Source: Vibrio hepatarius (GTDB taxonomy: Bacteria; Pseudomonadota; Gammaproteobacteria; Enterobacterales; Vibrionaceae). Taken from it: a DNA stretch of 64,000 bases. The notes beneath the pieces were generated by a model, which had not been told where the DNA came from, made no database searches, and worked only from the letters and a program-made list of their open reading frames with translations. This document shows, piece after piece, positions 41,700 through 52,887 of the stretch. Made by a program: the position numbers and the translations under genes. The number at the start of each line of letters is the position of its first letter. The stretch's first letter is position 1. The stretch covers positions 62,001 to 126,000 of the forward strand of contig NZ_LHPI01000006.1 of assembly GCF_001274785.1 (NCBI RefSeq), read 5' to 3'.

Positions 41700-43073
41700 T
41701 TAACGACCAAATGGGTTAAAGCCGCCGCCGCCACCCATCATGCCTTGCATGTTACGCATCATGCCTTTCATGCCACCTTTCTGCATTTTCTTCATCATTT
41801 TCTGCATCTGGGTGAACTGCTTAAGCAAGCGGTTAACATCTTGTACCTGAGTGCCTGAACCTGCTGCGATACGCTTCTTGCGTGAACCTTTGATAAGTTC
41901 AGGACGCTGACGTTCTTTCATCGTCATCGAGTTGATGATCGCTTCCATTTGCTTAAACATCTTGTCATCGACTTTGTCTTTGACGTTGTCAGGTAGCTGG
42001 GACATGCCTGGTAGCTTGTCCATCATTCCCATCATGCCACCCATGTTTTGCATTTGGCCTAGCTGCTCGCGGAAGTCTTCAAGGTCAAAACCTTTCTTCT
42101 CTTTGAACTTCTTAGCCAGCTTTTCTGCTTTCTCTTGGTCTACGTTTCGTTGCAAGTCTTCGATAAGCGACAAAACGTCACCCATACCAAGGATACGAGA
42201 CGCCACGCGATCAGGATGGAAAGGTTCCAGCGCATCGGTTTTCTCACCCACACCCAAGAACTTGATTGGCTTACCAGTAATATGACGAACCGAAAGTGCC
42301 GCACCACCGCGCGCATCACCATCAACTTTGGTCAAGATAACACCGGTCAATGGCAGCGCGTCACCGAATGCTTTTGCAGTATTCGCCGCATCTTGACCTG
42401 TCATTGCATCGACAACGAACAGGGTTTCAACAGGGTTAATCGCAGTATGAAGATCCTGAATCTCAGACATCATCTGCTCATCAATCGCCAAACGACCCGC
42501 AGTATCGACAATCAATACGTCATAGAATTTCTTCTTCGCATGATCAATCGCACCGTTAGCAATATCAATTGGCTTTTGATCTGGCGATGACGGGAAGAAG
42601 TCAACACCGAGGTCAGACGCGAGCGTTTCTAGCTGTTTAATCGCTGCTGGACGATAAACGTCGGCAGACACAACTAGAACTTTTTTCTTTTCGCGCTCTT
42701 TTAGGAGCTTAGATAGCTTACCTACCGATGTGGTTTTACCCGCACCTTGTAGGCCCGCCATCAGGATCACAGCCGGTGGCTGCGCCGCTAAGTTAAGGGC
42801 TTCGTTTGATTCACCCATGACCGCTTCAAGTTCACCTTGAACGATCTTAATAAACTCTTGACCTGGAGTGAGAGATTTAGATACCTCAACACCTACAGCT
42901 GCTTCCTTTACGCGCTTAATGAAATCGCGGACAACAGGCAGCGCTACGTCAGCTTCCAGTAGTGCCATACGCACTTCACGCAGCGTCTCTTTAATGTTGT
43001 CTTCGGTCAGGCGACCTTTACCGCTGATATTTTTCAGCGTTTTGGACAATCGATCCGTTAAATTCTCAAACAT
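41700..43073 (-). CDS. ffh: Signal recognition particle GTPase Ffh
   Basis: 457 aa from MFENLTDRLSKTLKN at 43073 (E. coli 453); an in-frame upstream codon 39 nt earlier is not supported. N domain, then G domain with GLQGAGKTTSVGKL, DTAGRL and TKVDGDARGG. The Met-rich M domain ends in repeated GMM/KMM motifs and a Gly stretch. With 4.5S RNA it binds signal sequences of inner-membrane proteins. Confidence 0.98.
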   Translation of the reverse strand: MFENLTDRLSKTLKNISGKGRLTEDNIKETLREVRMALLEADVALPVVRDFIKRVKEAAVGVEVSKSLTPGQEFIKIVQGELEAVMGESNEALNLAAQPPAVILMAGLQGAGKTTSVGKLSKLLKEREKKKVLVVSADVYRPAAIKQLETLASDLGVDFFPSSPDQKPIDIANGAIDHAKKKFYDVLIVDTAGRLAIDEQMMSEIQDLHTAINPVETLFVVDAMTGQDAANTAKAFGDALPLTGVILTKVDGDARGGAALSVRHITGKPIKFLGVGEKTDALEPFHPDRVASRILGMGDVLSLIEDLQRNVDQEKAEKLAKKFKEKKGFDLEDFREQLGQMQNMGGMMGMMDKLPGMSQLPDNVKDKVDDKMFKQMEAIINSMTMKERQRPELIKGSRKKRIAAGSGTQVQDVNRLLKQFTQMQKMMKKMQKGGMKGMMRNMQGMMGGGGGFNPFGR

Positions 43074-43279
43074 CTTAAGTCTCTTTACCCGGGCGTTTGT
43101 GTTCAAACTCACCCTAAATTTCGCGACAAACTACTGCGAGTATACCTGAGCCAAAGGTACTGTGCACAGCTCTAATCAGTTTTGACATCTCAAGTCACGT
43201 AAATGAAGCTGATAAGTCATGGCTCAAGTCGTTGAGTCAGGGTATAATTTGTTAAAAATCCACCAGCTTTTAGAGAACC

Positions 43280-44074
43280 ATGGACAACTTAATCGCCGTT
43301 GTTGCTGTTATACTCTACGCCTTAGCAATAGCGACAATCATACCGGGCTTAGTGCATCAAACCGGTATTCGAGTAAAAACTGTTTTTGTCAGTGCTTCGT
43401 TAGCGCTTATTTTTCATGCCTGGCTTCTAAGCGGTCTTATCATTGAGGCTTCTGGTCAAAACCTCAGTATTCTTAACGTTGCGTCTTTAATCAGTTTTAT
43501 TATTTCTCTGGTCATGAGCATTGCGATGCTTAAGACGCGTCTGTGGTTTTTGCTGCCCGTTGTATACAGTTTTGCTGCAATTAACTTGGGTGCGGCTGCA
43601 TTTTTACCGAGCACTTTTATTACCCACCTCGAGCAAGATCCAAAACTTCTAATTCATATCTCGCTGGCATTGTTCTCCTATTCCACCCTAACCATTGGCG
43701 CACTATACGCACTGCAATTGGCTTGGCTGGATCATAAACTCAAGACCAAGAAAGCTCAGGCAATTAACCCTAATCTGCCACCACTATTAATGGTCGAAAG
43801 ACAGCTGTTTAATATTATCTTGGTTGGTACGCTATTATTGACAGGGACATTGTTGACCGGATTCGTCTTCGTGCAGGATATGTTTGCACAAGGAAAAGCG
43901 CACAAAGGTATCCTCTCATTCATCGCCTGGATTATTTACGCGGTGCTGCTTTGGGGTCATTACCAGAAAGGTTGGCGCGGTCGTAAAGTCACTTGGTTTG
44001 CCGTTGCCGGCGCAACGCTGCTCACTCTCGCTTACTTTGGTAGCCGCTTTGTGCGAGAGATCATTCTTAACTAA
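43280..44074 (+). CDS. ypjD: Inner-membrane cytochrome c assembly-type protein YpjD
   Basis: 264 aa, about eight membrane helices, CcsA/CcmC/CcmF superfamily (SYSTLTIGALYALQLAWLDHKL and ILSFIAWIIYAVLLWGHYQKGWRGRK). It keeps the conserved aromatic and His positions of the family, but its own role is not established. Divergent from ffh and followed by corB, the same order as E. coli ffh-ypjD-yfjD. Confidence 0.92.
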   Translation: MDNLIAVVAVILYALAIATIIPGLVHQTGIRVKTVFVSASLALIFHAWLLSGLIIEASGQNLSILNVASLISFIISLVMSIAMLKTRLWFLLPVVYSFAAINLGAAAFLPSTFITHLEQDPKLLIHISLALFSYSTLTIGALYALQLAWLDHKLKTKKAQAINPNLPPLLMVERQLFNIILVGTLLLTGTLLTGFVFVQDMFAQGKAHKGILSFIAWIIYAVLLWGHYQKGWRGRKVTWFAVAGATLLTLAYFGSRFVREIILN

Positions 44075-44194
44075 ACTATGTCGAAAAGGTGTATACTCTA
44101 CACCTTCTTAACATTACCGCATCCCTTACTGAGTTTGACTTAAAGACGTAAATAGGTCATAAATCAGCCAAACACCACAAGGAAAAGATAAGCT

Positions 44195-45478
44195 TTGGAC
44201 GACATATCAACGGGTATCTTATTTGCGCTACTCGCGTGTCTGATCGTAATTTCAGGATATTTTTCAGGTTCAGAGACAGGGATGATGGCTTTGAACCGCT
44301 ACCGCCTAAAGCACTTGGCAAACACGGGGCACAAAGGTGCTAAACGTGTGGAGAAACTGCTCGATCGCCCTGATCGTCTTATCGGCCTGATCCTCATCGG
44401 CAACAACTTAGTCAACATTCTCGCATCTGCTATCGCCACCATATTAGGCATGAGACTCTATGGCGACTTAGGGGTAGCCATTGCGACGGGCGCCCTGACC
44501 CTCGTCGTGCTGGTCTTTGCTGAAGTGACACCAAAAACCCTCGCGGCGCTATACCCTGAAAAAGTCTCTTATGCGAGTAGTATCCTGCTCGGCATCTTGA
44601 TGAAGCTTTTATCGCCACTGGTTATCTTCGTTAACTTTATTACTAACGGCTTTATCCGTTTGCTCGGTATAAAAGCAGTACACGGTGGGGACGATCATTT
44701 AAGTTCAGAAGAGCTCAGAACCGTAGTAAATGAAGCGGGTAGCCTTATCCCGACTCGCCACCAAGATATGTTGATTTCGATCCTCGACCTTGAGCACGTT
44801 ACCGTGAATGACATTATGGTGCCACGTAATGAAATCACAGGTATCGACATTAACGACGATTGGAAGTCAATCGTTCGTCAGCTCACTCACTCACCACACG
44901 GTCGAGTCGTGCTTTATCGCGACCAAATAGATGAAGTGGTTGGCATGTTGCGTCTACGCGAATCTTACCGTTTGATGCTGGAAAAGAACGAATTTACTAA
45001 AGAGACGTTATTGAGAGCCGCGGATGAAGTGTACTTTATTCCAGAAAGCACCCCACTCAACGTCCAATTGCTCAAGTTCCAGCGCAACAAACAGCGCATC
45101 GGTTTGATTGTTGATGAGTACGGCGACATCATTGGTTTGGTTACTCTCGAAGATATCTTGGAAGAAATTGTGGGGGAATTTACTACCTCTATTGCACCAA
45201 GCTTGTCTGAAGAGATCACTCCGCAGATTGATGGCAGTTTCCTAATAGAAGGCAGCGCCAACATCCGTGACATCAACAAAGGTCTTAAGTGGAAACTCCC
45301 GACTGACGGCCCGAGAACATTGAACGGACTCATTTTGGAACACCTAGAAGATATTCCCGAAAGTCACCTTAGCGTTCAAGTTTCAGGTCACCCGATGGAA
45401 ATCGTCGAACTGGAAGAAAATCGCATCAAGCTGGTCAAGGTTTTCCCTAAACCAGCCAAGAAGAACAAAGCGAAGTAA
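44195..45478 (+). CDS. corB: CNNM/CBS-domain transporter CorB (YfjD-like)
   Basis: 427 aa. An N-terminal CNNM (DUF21) domain with three or more helices (SGYFSGSETGMMALNRYRL) is followed by two CBS domains (DIMVPRNEITGID; IGLIVDEYGDIIGLVTLEDILEEIVG) and a CorC_HlyC C-terminal domain. Family members move Mg2+ or Co2+ or protect against excess. The start is TTG at 44195 with SD AAGGA 10 nt upstream; residues match YfjD from there. Convergent with rpoS. Confidence 0.94.
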   Translation: MDDISTGILFALLACLIVISGYFSGSETGMMALNRYRLKHLANTGHKGAKRVEKLLDRPDRLIGLILIGNNLVNILASAIATILGMRLYGDLGVAIATGALTLVVLVFAEVTPKTLAALYPEKVSYASSILLGILMKLLSPLVIFVNFITNGFIRLLGIKAVHGGDDHLSSEELRTVVNEAGSLIPTRHQDMLISILDLEHVTVNDIMVPRNEITGIDINDDWKSIVRQLTHSPHGRVVLYRDQIDEVVGMLRLRESYRLMLEKNEFTKETLLRAADEVYFIPESTPLNVQLLKFQRNKQRIGLIVDEYGDIIGLVTLEDILEEIVGEFTTSIAPSLSEEITPQIDGSFLIEGSANIRDINKGLKWKLPTDGPRTLNGLILEHLEDIPESHLSVQVSGHPMEIVELEENRIKLVKVFPKPAKKNKAK

Positions 45479-45489
45479 CACAGACAAAT

Positions 45490-45517
45490 AAAAAAGCCTT
45501 GGAATTCCAAGGCTTTT
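45490..45517. terminator. Bidirectional terminator between corB and rpoS
   Basis: AAAAAGCCTTGGAATTCCAAGGCTTTTT is a perfect palindromic stem with A- and T-runs, between convergent corB and rpoS. Confidence 0.92.
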
Positions 45518-45535
45518 TTATTATTTAAATCCGGC

Positions 45536-46528
45536 TTATTCTTCGGTCACACTAAACAAGCTTTCCATATTCAAACCTTGTTTCACCAAGATTTCTCTTA
45601 GGCGGCGCAGACCTTCTACTTGGATTTGACGAACACGTTCACGGGTAAGGTTGATCTCGTGGCCAACTTCTTCCAATGTTGACGGTTCATAACCCAGTAA
45701 ACCAAATCGACGGGCGAGAACTTCTTTCTGTTTTGGATTCAGTTCATCTAACCAATGGATCAGTGAGCTCTTGATATCGTCATCCTGCGTTGAAACCTCA
45801 GGATCTGAGTTATTTTGGTCAGGGATAATATCCAGTAGCGCTTTTTCGCTGTCGCCACCAATTGGTGTATCGACCGAACTGATTCGTTCATTCAAGCGCA
45901 GCATTTTGCTGACATCGTCAACTGGCTTATCCAACTGAGTCGCGATTTCTTCCGCCGTTGGTTCATGGTCAAGCTTCTGAGATAGCTCACGCGCGGTGCG
46001 CAAGTAGATATTCAGCTCTTTCACAACATGAATAGGTAGACGAATGGTACGCGTTTGGTTCATCAAAGCACGCTCGATGGTCTGACGAATCCACCATGTC
46101 GCATAAGTAGAGAAGCGGAAGCCTCGTTCTGGGTCAAATTTTTCAACCGCACGAATAAGACCTAGGTTACCTTCTTCAATCAGATCCAGTAGTGCCAAGC
46201 CACGATTGCTGTATCGACGTGAGATTTTTACCACTAGACGCAGGTTACTTTCGATCATGCGTTTACGTGCTGCTTCGTCTCCGCGCAGTGCGCGACGAGC
46301 GTACAGAACTTCTTCTTCTGCGGTAAGTAGTGGAGAAAAACCAATTTCGCCCAAGTAAAGTTGGGTCGCGTCTAAGCTTTTTGCTGACGCATCAAACTCT
46401 TCGCGCTCTTTGGTTTCTGGAGTGGATTTGATCTTAGAGGGTGTAGACAATTCTTCGCCGACTTGAAACGATTCCGTTGTTCCAACTTCGAATTCTTCGA
46501 CTTTCGTTGCTGTATTGCTGATACTCAT
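45536..46528 (-). CDS. rpoS: RNA polymerase sigma factor RpoS
   Basis: 330 aa sigma-38. Region 1.2 ([21 protein letters not shown]), region 2 ([44 protein letters not shown]), region 3 and region 4 ([23 protein letters not shown]). Region 1.1 is short, as in RpoS, in contrast with rpoD at 58871. Controls stationary-phase and general stress genes. Downstream of nlpD, whose coding region usually contains an rpoS promoter. Confidence 0.98.
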   Translation of the reverse strand: MSISNTATKVEEFEVGTTESFQVGEELSTPSKIKSTPETKEREEFDASAKSLDATQLYLGEIGFSPLLTAEEEVLYARRALRGDEAARKRMIESNLRLVVKISRRYSNRGLALLDLIEEGNLGLIRAVEKFDPERGFRFSTYATWWIRQTIERALMNQTRTIRLPIHVVKELNIYLRTARELSQKLDHEPTAEEIATQLDKPVDDVSKMLRLNERISSVDTPIGGDSEKALLDIIPDQNNSDPEVSTQDDDIKSSLIHWLDELNPKQKEVLARRFGLLGYEPSTLEEVGHEINLTRERVRQIQVEGLRRLREILVKQGLNMESLFSVTEE

Positions 46529-46606
46529 AGCGCCTCCCCTGGCGAGCTAGCAAGACATTACTACGTCTAATGTCGCTATATTACCTAGTCATTACACAGT
46601 AAGTAG

Positions 46607-47515
46607 TTACGGTAAGTAGCGTTTTGGATTCACCGACTTACCTTGATAGCGAATTTCAAAGTGCAAGCGTACACTGTTGGCACCGGAGCTGCCCATTGTT
46701 GCGATTTTCTGGCCAGCTTTGACACTTTGTCCTTCACGAACTAGCAACCGATCATTGTGAGCATAAGCACTCAGGTAGTTATCATTGTGTTTGACTATCA
46801 CAAGGTTTCCGTACCCGCGTAATGCGTTGCCCGAATATACAACTGTACCCTCTGCTGTTGAAACGATAGATTGACCACGCTGTCCAGCGATATCAATCCC
46901 CTTGTTACCTTGATCTCCAGCAGAAAAGTTCTTAATCACTCTCCCTTTTGTTGGCCATAACCACTTGGAAATTTTATTGTTCTTTGGCTTTGGCGTACTA
47001 ACAGTTTTGTTAACATTTTGTTTACCGTTAGAACCAACATACTCCTTTGGTTTAGATTGTTCAACCTTCTTTGGTGGATCTTTTCTAGCCATATTTGGTG
47101 ATGTTTTTGTGCTACTTTTTATAACTCCTTGATTCGAGTTTTTGCTCGGAATCGAAGGTGTTGACACTACTGGTGGAGGTGTTGTTACTGCAACTGGTCC
47201 CGCACCAGTTCCACCATATGCTGGTGCAGTATAGGCAGGTTGCCAAAGCTTGAGTTTCTGACCTGGATAGATGGTATATGGAGGGGTAAGGTCGTTGTAA
47301 CGGATGATCTCTTTTACATCTTTATCTGTGAGGTATGCGATAAAATAAAGCGTATCACCCCGTTCAACTTGATAGTAGCTGCCTCGATAGCTGCCACGAG
47401 CGATCGAATTGTAATCTTTCTTCAATCCTGACACTGGTGCAGGGGAATGCGCAGCGCACCCTACCAGCACACTGCATATACCCAGCATCAACAACGAATT
47501 AGATTTCAACGACAT
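46607..47515 (-). CDS. nlpD: Murein hydrolase activator NlpD (lipoprotein)
   Basis: 302 aa. Lipoprotein signal with lipobox LVGC (Cys about 20). A LysM domain (about 49-93; YYQVERGDTLYFIAYLTDKD) precedes a Pro/Lys/Ser-rich linker and a LytM/M23 domain (about 190-300). The M23 domain keeps HFEIRY but lacks the full zinc set, as expected for an activator of the amidase AmiC rather than an enzyme. Between pcm and rpoS. Confidence 0.96.
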   Translation of the reverse strand: MSLKSNSLLMLGICSVLVGCAAHSPAPVSGLKKDYNSIARGSYRGSYYQVERGDTLYFIAYLTDKDVKEIIRYNDLTPPYTIYPGQKLKLWQPAYTAPAYGGTGAGPVAVTTPPPVVSTPSIPSKNSNQGVIKSSTKTSPNMARKDPPKKVEQSKPKEYVGSNGKQNVNKTVSTPKPKNNKISKWLWPTKGRVIKNFSAGDQGNKGIDIAGQRGQSIVSTAEGTVVYSGNALRGYGNLVIVKHNDNYLSAYAHNDRLLVREGQSVKAGQKIATMGSSGANSVRLHFEIRYQGKSVNPKRYLP

Positions 47516-47517
47516 TT

Positions 47518-48144
47518 TTAAGCAAGATCACCAGCCACTAACGGAACAAAACGAACAAGTTCAATAACTTCTGAAAGGAATGTATCACCTTGACGAGTAA
47601 TTTTCAGCAGCTTCTGCTCGTCTGTACCGACAGGAATCACCATAATTCCACCTTCGCTTAGCTGATCGAGCAACGCAGGAGGCACTTGCTCTGCCGCCGC
47701 AGTGACGATGATGGCGTCAAAGGGGGCCTTGGCAGCCCAACCTAACCATCCGTCGCTGTGTTTGGTTGAAACGTTATAGATATCAAGCTGTTTCAATCGG
47801 CGTTTCGCTTCCCATTGTAGTGATTTGATACGTTCAACAGAAAACACATGCTCAACCAACTGAGCTAATACCGCCGTCTGGTAGCCTGAACCTGTTCCTA
47901 CCTCTAGGACTTTGCTGGAATGGTTAAGTTCCAGCACCTCTGTCATTTTGGCAACAATATAAGGCTGAGAGATCGTCTGTCCCTGACCAATAGGCAACGC
48001 GTTGTTGTCGTAAGCCTGATGCATCATCGCCTGAGAAACGAATCGCTCTCGTGGGATTGCACGAATAGCTTCTAACACCTCTGTGCTTTGAATGCCATTC
48101 AATACAAGGAATTCAACCAATCTGTCTGCTTGTGGGTTTGCCAT
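47518..48144 (-). CDS. pcm: Protein-L-isoaspartate O-methyltransferase
   Basis: 208 aa, as in E. coli. Repairs isoaspartyl residues in aged proteins using SAM. Motif [17 protein letters not shown], plus [12 protein letters not shown] and [13 protein letters not shown]. 2 bp after surE and directly followed by nlpD, a stress-survival cluster with rpoS. Confidence 0.97.
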   Translation of the reverse strand: MANPQADRLVEFLVLNGIQSTEVLEAIRAIPRERFVSQAMMHQAYDNNALPIGQGQTISQPYIVAKMTEVLELNHSSKVLEVGTGSGYQTAVLAQLVEHVFSVERIKSLQWEAKRRLKQLDIYNVSTKHSDGWLGWAAKAPFDAIIVTAAAEQVPPALLDQLSEGGIMVIPVGTDEQKLLKITRQGDTFLSEVIELVRFVPLVAGDLA

Positions 48145-48146
48145 CC

Positions 48147-48905
48147 TTACTTACCCTTTAACCAATCACCCATACTCGCTAACGACTCATGCGCGGTTAA
48201 GTCGACTTGTAAAGGAGTCACTGAGACATACCCTTGGTCAACCGCGTAAAAGTCAGTCCCTTCACCAGCGTCTTGTTCTTTACCAGGAGGACCTAACCAA
48301 TAAATATCATGACCACGAGGATCTTGCTGCTTGATCATCTCTTCAGCGTGATGACGAGCACCTAAACGCGTGACCTGAATGCCTTTGAGTTGTTCAACTG
48401 GCAGATCCGGCACATTAACGTTCAGCAGACGGTTCGTAGGTATTGGCGCATTAAGGTGCTGGTCAACGATCTGTCGCGCAATTGTCGCTGCAGTCGCGAA
48501 GTGATGTTTGCCAACTAATGAAAACGCGACCGATTGAACGCCGAGAAAGTGCCCTTCCATCGCCGCCGCGACCGTACCAGAATAGAGCACGTCGTCGCCT
48601 AAGTTTGCACCATGGTTGATCCCCGTTAATACAAGATCCGGCAGATCATTTTTCATTAATTCATTTAACGCAAAATGCACACAGTCTGTTGGCGTACCTT
48701 GCACAGAATAAACTTGATGCGCGATTGCAGTAACGCGCAACGGTTGCTCTAAGGTCAAAGAATTCGATGCGCCTGAACGGTTTCTATCCGGCGCAACTAT
48801 CGTGACATCCGCGATATCTTTCAGGGATTCAGCAAGCGCATGGATACCTTCAGCATGAACGCCATCATCATTGCTTAATAAAACCTTCAGCGCTTTGGTT
48901 TCCAT
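48147..48905 (-). CDS. surE: 5'/3'-nucleotidase SurE
   Basis: 252 aa. Metal site [13 protein letters not shown] (Asp-Asp pair), Ser in NRSGASNS, and Asn in [10 protein letters not shown]. Dephosphorylates nucleoside monophosphates and short polyphosphate; needed for stationary-phase survival in E. coli. The start overlaps the truD stop by one base. Confidence 0.97.
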   Translation of the reverse strand: METKALKVLLSNDDGVHAEGIHALAESLKDIADVTIVAPDRNRSGASNSLTLEQPLRVTAIAHQVYSVQGTPTDCVHFALNELMKNDLPDLVLTGINHGANLGDDVLYSGTVAAAMEGHFLGVQSVAFSLVGKHHFATAATIARQIVDQHLNAPIPTNRLLNVNVPDLPVEQLKGIQVTRLGARHHAEEMIKQQDPRGHDIYWLGPPGKEQDAGEGTDFYAVDQGYVSVTPLQVDLTAHESLASMGDWLKGK

Positions 48906-49948
48906 TAGTAGCTACGCTCCACTTCGATCTCTTCAATCAGCTCACGTACGATAGCCGTTGCGAAACAACCGGCATCCAACGAAAACTTAAGCGTGACGGA
49001 GTTTTCGTCTGAACTCCAAGTTAAATCTTGTGCTTTAAGTGAAATCGCACGTCGGTCATGACGCATACGGTTACCGCGGATCAGCGCCATCAAATCTGGT
49101 TCGTTGTCTAAATGTGGCTGCTCTAGCTCCAACGCTCGTGCTTGGGTTGGCAGTTGATTATCGCCTGCCATTGCCGCAGTCAACGCCGCGCTTCCTTTTG
49201 CCACTTGATCTGCTGCGGATTGAATGTGTTCGGCATCCACCAGCGACTGTCCTGACGCAGTGTCAATAATGTCGCCTTCCACAACCTGATCAAACAGCCC
49301 CTGCTCGATACGCGCAGACAGAATGTTGTTAAAAATCCATGAACGAGCCGCCGATAGTAGCAAGCTGCGTTTGTTTTGATTACGAGTGCGAACGTTTTCT
49401 CGTCCCCAGCGACGTGCTTCGTCTAAGTTGTTTCCTTGATTGCCAAAGCGCTGACTACCGAAGTAGTTCGGTATCCCCGTCTGAGAAATGGATTCTAAAC
49501 GCTTGAGTACATCTTCAACGTCACTCACTTCCGATAGCGTCACTGTAAAGTGGTTGCCCGCTAGCTCGCCCGGACGCAGCTTTTTGTTGTGTCGCGTAGT
49601 TTCTAGGATCTCAATGCTTGGGTACTGAGCCAGAAACTCGCTAAAGTCTGGCGTTTCACCTTTTGGCAAGTGGACACTTAGCCACTGCTCGGTCACCGCA
49701 TGACGGTCTTTTAGACCAGCCCAGCTTACGTCTTTCGACTTGACGCCACACGCTTTCGCCAGTTCATTAGCAACAAAGCTGGTGTTTTCACCGGATTTAC
49801 GGATGCGAACCATCAAATGTTCACCGCTACCCGCGAACTCGTAACCCAAGATTTCATTCACTTGGAAGTGTTCTGCTTTCGCTTTAATTTTGCCAGTGGC
49901 GGTCGGTTTACCATTGAGGTAAGCCAGAGAAGATAGAATATCAGACAT
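48905..49948 (-). CDS. truD: tRNA pseudouridine(13) synthase TruD
   Basis: 347 aa from ATG 49948 ([13 protein letters not shown]) with GGAA about 9 nt upstream; an ATG four codons earlier is possible. Catalytic Asp in [11 protein letters not shown], TruD insertion domain, and NYFGSQRFG. Modifies U13 of tRNA-Glu. Fourth gene of ftsB-ispD-ispF-truD-surE-pcm-nlpD-rpoS. Confidence 0.95.
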   Translation of the reverse strand: MSDILSSLAYLNGKPTATGKIKAKAEHFQVNEILGYEFAGSGEHLMVRIRKSGENTSFVANELAKACGVKSKDVSWAGLKDRHAVTEQWLSVHLPKGETPDFSEFLAQYPSIEILETTRHNKKLRPGELAGNHFTVTLSEVSDVEDVLKRLESISQTGIPNYFGSQRFGNQGNNLDEARRWGRENVRTRNQNKRSLLLSAARSWIFNNILSARIEQGLFDQVVEGDIIDTASGQSLVDAEHIQSAADQVAKGSAALTAAMAGDNQLPTQARALELEQPHLDNEPDLMALIRGNRMRHDRRAISLKAQDLTWSSDENSVTLKFSLDAGCFATAIVRELIEEIEVERSY

Positions 49949-50000
49949 ATATTGTTCCATTACGAGCGGGGCTCAATGAGTCACGCCGCACATAACTGTG

Positions 50001-50477
50001 TTATTGCTTAACCAGTAAAACCACCGCTTCTGTCGCGATGCCTTCTTTTCGTCCTGTGAAACCCAAACGCTCGGTAGTTGTCGCTTTGACATTGACGTTA
50101 CCAATGTCGGTTTCGAGGTCTTGAGCGATGGTTTGGCACATCGCTTCAATGTGCGGAGCCATTTTTGGCGCTTGAGCCATAATCGTTACATCGGCGTTAC
50201 CCAATCGGTAACCTTGTTCTTTTACGCGGCGATACACATCGCGCAGTAGGTCTCGGCTATTAGCGCCTTTCCACTTATCATCCGTATCAGGGAAGTGTCG
50301 GCCAATATCGCCCGCTGCGATTGCACCTAACAATGCATCACACAGTGCGTGCAAAGCGACATCACCGTCTGAGTGCGCGATCAGCCCTTGTTCATAAGGC
50401 ACTTCAACACCGCCAATAATGACCGGACCTTCACCGCCAAATTTATGCACATCAAAACCGTGGCCAATTCGAATCAT
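50001..50477 (-). CDS. ispF: 2-C-methyl-D-erythritol 2,4-cyclodiphosphate synthase
   Basis: 158 aa trimeric zinc enzyme of the MEP isoprenoid pathway. [10 protein letters not shown] (metal Asp and His), [17 protein letters not shown], and [13 protein letters not shown]. 3 bp after ispD; both feed the same pathway. Confidence 0.98.
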   Translation of the reverse strand: MIRIGHGFDVHKFGGEGPVIIGGVEVPYEQGLIAHSDGDVALHALCDALLGAIAAGDIGRHFPDTDDKWKGANSRDLLRDVYRRVKEQGYRLGNADVTIMAQAPKMAPHIEAMCQTIAQDLETDIGNVNVKATTTERLGFTGRKEGIATEAVVLLVKQ

Positions 50478-50480
50478 AAG

Positions 50481-51185
50481 TTATCCTTTATTTCGCTGTA
50501 GATAAAACTCAGCAAGCGCCAGATCTTCCGGCTGCGTTATTTTTATATTATCGGCGCTACCTTGAACCAACGCAGGATTTTCTCCCTGCCATTCAAGCGC
50601 CGAAGCTTCATCGGTAATCGCCACACCTTGCTCAAGCGCGGCTGACAAAGCCTGAGTTAACTGCTGAGTTCTAAACATTTGTGGAGTTAGGGCATGCCAC
50701 ATTGCTTCGCGATCGACCGTATGGTCGATATCATTATTCTTATTCGCCCGTTTCATCGTGTCACGGACTGGCGACGCTAAAATCGCGCCACATTTGTGCT
50801 GGGTCGCGACTTCAATCAAACGGTCGATATCTCGAAGATGAACACACGGTCTTGCTGCATCATGGACGAGCGCCCATTGATAGTTTTCGCTGGCCGCATA
50901 TTGCAGGGCCGACAACACCGAATCAGCGCGCTCTTTACCACCTGCAACTCGAATAACATTGTCTTGTTGGCTAATGGCTAACTCGGGGTAATAAGGGTCC
51001 CCCTCAGTGATCGCCACCACCACTTTGTCTATTAAAGGGTGCGCAAGCAGCTTATTGATGGTGTGTTCTAATACTGTGGTTTGATCAATTTGGAGATATT
51101 GCTTAGGTCGATCGGCTTTCATTCTGCTGCCGACACCCGCAGCAGGTACGATTGCGACCACTGAAAGAGTGTTTGGAGATGACAT
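50481..51185 (-). CDS. ispD: 2-C-methyl-D-erythritol 4-phosphate cytidylyltransferase
   Basis: 234 aa. CTP-binding [28 protein letters not shown] and [10 protein letters not shown]. Third step of the MEP pathway. Overlaps ftsB by one base. Confidence 0.97.
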   Translation of the reverse strand: MSSPNTLSVVAIVPAAGVGSRMKADRPKQYLQIDQTTVLEHTINKLLAHPLIDKVVVAITEGDPYYPELAISQQDNVIRVAGGKERADSVLSALQYAASENYQWALVHDAARPCVHLRDIDRLIEVATQHKCGAILASPVRDTMKRANKNNDIDHTVDREAMWHALTPQMFRTQQLTQALSAALEQGVAITDEASALEWQGENPALVQGSADNIKITQPEDLALAEFYLQRNKG

Positions 51186-51463
51186 TAACTGTCCTCGCCA
51201 ATAATGCGGTAGAAAGTCTCCCCTTCTTTGATCATACCTAATTCATGACGGGCGCGTTCTTCGATCGCATCCAAACCCTGACGCAGATCGTCGATCTCAG
51301 CAAACATCTCGCTGTTACGCTCTTGCAGGTTTTTATTGACTTGATGCTGAACTTCAATATCCGCGTTCACCAACTGAAAGTCAGCGATGCCATTCTTGCC
51401 AAACCACAATTCAAACTGTAGCCAGCCCAAAACCAAAAATAGAGTCAGTGCAAAAATTCGCAT
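51185..51463 (-). CDS. ftsB: Cell division protein FtsB
   Basis: 92 aa bitopic protein. One membrane helix (about 3-20; [18 protein letters not shown]) then a periplasmic coiled coil (about 30-70). Links FtsQ and FtsL in the divisome. The first residues [16 protein letters not shown] are typical. Confidence 0.96.
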   Translation of the reverse strand: MRIFALTLFLVLGWLQFELWFGKNGIADFQLVNADIEVQHQVNKNLQERNSEMFAEIDDLRQGLDAIEERARHELGMIKEGETFYRIIGEDS

Positions 51464-51508
51464 AAATTAGATTTAGAGAAGAGAAAAATAAAGACCACAT
51501 ATATACCA

Positions 51509-51533
51509 CAATGTCGCCGTACAGGCGACATTG
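51509..51533 (-). terminator. Hairpin after uppP
   Basis: CAATGTCGCC-5 nt-GGCGACATTG, a perfect 10-bp stem 43 bp past the uppP stop and 46 bp before ftsB. No T-run is obvious; termination is likely but could be partial. Confidence 0.6.
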
Positions 51534-51575
51534 CTTTAGTTGGTATCAGGTCAGAATGTCTTGTAAAGACTAGGG

Positions 51576-52379
51576 TTAGTTCATCGACAGGTAAGCAAAC
51601 AAACCGATGCCCAGTAATAGACGGTAGATCACAAATGGGGTCATACCCATTCGAGAGATCAATTTAAGGAAGAAGTGAATACAGATGTAGGCACTGATAA
51701 ATGACGTCACGATGCCGGTTAGTAGGAAGCCAACATGGATAGGTTCACCACTGGTAACGAGTTTAAGCCCAAGGTAGCTTCCTGCCAGCATGATGATGGG
51801 AATCGACATCAGGAATGAGAATCTTGCTGCGGCTTCACGGGTAAAACCAAGATAAAGCGCCGCAGTGATCGTCGCACCAGAACGCGATGTACCAGGAATC
51901 ATCGCCAGTGCTTGCGAGATACCAATGAATAGCGACTTTTTCCAATCCGCTGTGTATTCATCATCCGTCAGTGTCGAGTTCTTATCGACATACCAAAGCA
52001 ACAAACCAAATACGATAGTAGTAGTTGCAATTACCCAAGCGCTACGCAGGTACAGCTCGATAAAGTCTTTCATCAGCAAACCAAACACACACGCAGGTAT
52101 GGTCGCAATGACGATCATCCATGCCAGTTTGGCTTCTTTGCTACGCTCACCTTTAAAGATCGAAGCAAAGAACGATCTCAGCAGAGAGACCACTTCGCGT
52201 CGGAAATAGATCACCACCGCGGCTAAAGTCCCCACGTGCACCGCAACGTCAAACGCCAACCCTTGGTCTTCCCAGCCTAAAATAGCCGATGGCAAAATCA
52301 GGTGTGCGGAGCTAGAAATAGGCAAAAACTCAGTCAGGCCTTGAATCAAAGCCAAAATAAACGCTTCAAAATAACTCAT
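51576..52379 (-). CDS. uppP: Undecaprenyl-diphosphatase UppP (BacA)
   Basis: 267 aa multi-pass membrane protein. Motifs [15 protein letters not shown] (catalytic Glu/Ser region) and [11 protein letters not shown]. Recycles undecaprenyl diphosphate to the monophosphate carrier for peptidoglycan and LPS; extra copies give bacitracin resistance. Downstream of folB-folK on the same strand, 13 bp apart, so probably co-transcribed. Confidence 0.97.
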   Translation of the reverse strand: MSYFEAFILALIQGLTEFLPISSSAHLILPSAILGWEDQGLAFDVAVHVGTLAAVVIYFRREVVSLLRSFFASIFKGERSKEAKLAWMIVIATIPACVFGLLMKDFIELYLRSAWVIATTTIVFGLLLWYVDKNSTLTDDEYTADWKKSLFIGISQALAMIPGTSRSGATITAALYLGFTREAAARFSFLMSIPIIMLAGSYLGLKLVTSGEPIHVGFLLTGIVTSFISAYICIHFFLKLISRMGMTPFVIYRLLLGIGLFAYLSMN

Positions 52380-52392
52380 TGTATTCTCATTA

Positions 52393-52887
52393 TTATTTGG
52401 GGATATCGAACCACGGCTCTACCGAGGTAAGCACTTCCTTATAAGAGGACTCTTGCCAGATTTGGCGTATCATTCGACCATCCTTAGGAACGATAAGTTC
52501 AGGGCACAGCTCAACCAACGGTTTAATAACAAAACCGTATTTGTAGATGTCACTGCGTGGTAGCTGTGGATCTTGATCCGACACACAATCGCCAAACAAG
52601 ATGATGTCGAGGTCGATTGTACGGGGCTGAAACTTGGCTGCGTGCTCTGAGCGTCCCCATTTGAGCTCAATTTGACGTAGCTGTCGCGAAAAATCCGCCA
52701 AACTTAACGCCGTTTTCATTTCTACGACAAGATTGAAAAAGGCGTCACTATCAAAGCCAACCGCTTCGCACTCGTAGATGGTCGATAAACGCAAGCCTTC
52801 GCCAAGCGTGCTGAGCTCTGCTACAGCAGCCTCGATATGTTTATGCCTTTCCACATTGGAACCTACCCCAATGTAGCTGGTGATCAT
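52393..52887 (-). CDS. folK: HPPK-family pyrophosphokinase (second folK)
   Basis: 164 aa. [19 protein letters not shown] start, [15 protein letters not shown] signature with both Asp residues, so the active site looks complete. Overlaps folB by 4 bp (ATGA). It differs clearly from the pcnB-linked FolK at 11217 (for example [15 protein letters not shown] here, [15 protein letters not shown] there), so it is not a recent duplication. Either it makes the same folate intermediate with folB or has shifted specificity. Confidence 0.9.
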   Translation of the reverse strand: MITSYIGVGSNVERHKHIEAAVAELSTLGEGLRLSTIYECEAVGFDSDAFFNLVVEMKTALSLADFSRQLRQIELKWGRSEHAAKFQPRTIDLDIILFGDCVSDQDPQLPRSDIYKYGFVIKPLVELCPELIVPKDGRMIRQIWQESSYKEVLTSVEPWFDIPK

